Source of the DNA: an uncultured Rickettsiales bacterium
GTDB taxonomy: Bacteria > Pseudomonadota > Alphaproteobacteria > Rickettsiales > UBA1997
Assembly: GCA_905478245.1 (NCBI GenBank)
Contig: CAJQHT010000023.1
Span: 1 to 44,084, forward strand
Length of the DNA stretch: 44,084 nt
Reading direction: 5' to 3'
In this document: piece after piece, positions 43,061 to 44,084 of the stretch
How positions within the stretch are numbered: position 1 is the stretch's first letter
How the letters are laid out: every line of letters begins with the position of its first letter
Notes under the pieces: generated by a model
Told to the model about the DNA's origin: nothing
Seen by the model: the letters and a program-made list of their open reading frames with translations, nothing else
The model's database searches: none
Made by a program: the position numbers and the translations under genes

Positions 43061-44084
43061 ATGACATCTCAAATTAGAAATATCGCAATAATTGCTCACG
43101 TGGATCATGGAAAAACAACCTTAATTGATGCCATGCTCAATCAAAGTGGCACCTTTCATGAAAATAAACAAGCTGATGATAGGGTAATGGACAGTAACGA
43201 CCTTGAAAAAGAAAGGGGGATCACTATTCTAGCAAAACCAACCGCAATTAGTTGGAAGGACAATAAAATCAACATTATAGATACGCCAGGACATGCTGAT
43301 TTTGGCGGAGAGGTTGAAAGAGTCTTATCAATGGCTGATAGCTGCTTGTTACTTGTTGACGCAGCTGAAGGTCCTATGCCTCAAACTAAATTTGTTCTAT
43401 CAAAAGCATTAGCTCTTGGCTTAGAGCCAATTGTAATTATCAATAAAATTGATCGTAACGACGCCAGAGCAGAAGAAGTTCTAGATGAGATATTTGACTT
43501 ATTTGTAGCTCTTGACGCTAATGATAGGCAGCTTGATTTTCCTATTTTATACGCAGTAGGTCGTGACGGCTGGTGCGTTGAGGATTTAGAAAAAGATGAA
43601 AGAAAAAATCTACACCCATTATTCGACTTAATTTTAAAACATGTTTCTCCACCAAATTTTGATGAAAATGCTCCATTCTCAATGCTTGCAACTTTATTAG
43701 AATCAAATTCTTTCTTTGGTCGTATTTTAACAGGCAGAATTTATTCAGGAACTATCAAAGAATTATCTGTGGCAAAATCTATAAACCTTGATTCACAATT
43801 AGTTGAGCAGGGCAGAATTACAAAATTGCAAATCTTTAAAGGAGTAGAAAGAATATCGGTAAAAGAAGCAAAGGCAGGAGACATCGTCTCAATAGCTGGT
43901 CTTGGAAAAGCTTCAGTTTCGGACACAATTTGTGATATTAGTATTTCTGAGCCAATAAAATCTACTCCAATTGATCCTCCAACAATGTCAATTACAATAA
44001 GCGTGAATGATTCTCCTCTAGCGGGAACAGAGGGTAGTAAAGTTACATCCAGAATGATTCGTGATAGATTATTCGCTGAAGCTG
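43061..44084 (+). CDS. typA: GTPase TypA/BipA, N-terminal part (cut by window end)
   Basis: Ribosome-binding translational GTPase involved in stress and cold adaptation and in 50S assembly. 341 codons are visible of about 600 expected; the frame is open at the window end. G motifs are complete: AHVDHGKTTL (G1), RGITI (G2), DTPGHADFGGEV (G3), NKIDR (G4) and a G5 near YAVGRDGW. An EF-Tu-like domain II begins near SNSFFGRILTGRI. The sequence MTSQIRNIAIIAHVDHGKTT at the start fixes the ATG. The short opposite-strand frame near 43741 is a shadow. Confidence 0.95.
   Translation, partial: MTSQIRNIAIIAHVDHGKTTLIDAMLNQSGTFHENKQADDRVMDSNDLEKERGITILAKPTAISWKDNKINIIDTPGHADFGGEVERVLSMADSCLLLVDAAEGPMPQTKFVLSKALALGLEPIVIINKIDRNDARAEEVLDEIFDLFVALDANDRQLDFPILYAVGRDGWCVEDLEKDERKNLHPLFDLILKHVSPPNFDENAPFSMLATLLESNSFFGRILTGRIYSGTIKELSVAKSINLDSQLVEQGRITKLQIFKGVERISVKEAKAGDIVSIAGLGKASVSDTICDISISEPIKSTPIDPPTMSITISVNDSPLAGTEGSKVTSRMIRDRLFAEA

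Overview
The window is a dense, very AT-rich (roughly 30% GC by eye) bacterial chromosome segment. It holds about 38 protein genes (the last one cut by the window end), one tRNA and one SRP RNA. Protein families and gene order point to an alphaproteobacterium, most likely Rickettsiales-like. The supporting signs are the hflK-hflC-degP cluster beside a divergent mrp, lppC/rsmI/yraN, bamE near rpmF-plsX-fabH, ffs-dnaX, AsmA/DUF3971 and DUF481 envelope proteins, and palindromic intergenic repeats. Unlike strict rickettsial parasites it carries purF, ribD and hisA, so some purine, riboflavin and possibly histidine synthesis may be retained. The assignment is an inference; there is no 16S rRNA here. 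Nearly all starts sit in A/T-only context without a Shine-Dalgarno. TGA is used as a normal stop (tsaD, rsmI), so the code is standard.

Layout. 1-5230: membrane protease control (hflK-hflC-degP, minus strand) and a divergent mrp, bracketed by two copies of a palindromic repeat. 5231-9402: ribD, a Tyr/Pro-rich lipoprotein, glutaredoxin 3 and groES-groEL. 9403-9807: a 405-bp gap with a long hairpin and a third repeat copy. 9808-17437: tightly packed purF-xseB-pgsA-topA, then a soluble PAS/GAF histidine kinase and an outer-membrane barrel protein. 17606-21294: tRNA-Leu(UAG), trigger factor, tsaD and a periplasmic amidase. 21291-24856: an LppC-like lipoprotein, rsmI, yraN, an unknown lipoprotein and bamE. 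25106-28093: rpmF, plsX, fabH and a DUF481 barrel. 28181-31312: yebC, zapE, an intradiol-dioxygenase-like exported protein and rbfA. 31317-36811 (minus): AsmA-like protein, a receiver protein with a degenerate kinase tail, dnaX and SRP RNA. 36928-44084: a lone hisA, a small membrane protein with a duplicated motif, a U32 protein with a Cys-rich tail, an unknown coiled-coil protein paired with a lytic transglycosylase, and the start of typA.

Functionally the region is mostly housekeeping: protein quality control (HflKC, DegP, GroESL, trigger factor), translation (RsmI, L32, RbfA, TsaD, tRNA, SRP RNA, TypA), lipid and envelope biogenesis (PlsX, FabH, PgsA, BamE, AsmA-like, amidase, MltB, LppC) and DNA metabolism (TopA, XseB, DnaX). 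I see no transposase, integrase, CRISPR array, toxin-antitoxin pair or phage gene. The least explained items are the miniature palindromic repeat family, the coiled-coil/MltB pair at 40113-42847, the receiver/pseudokinase at 34332-35375, the Asn-substituted dioxygenase-like protein at 30108-30929, and a three-unit repeat just upstream of typA.
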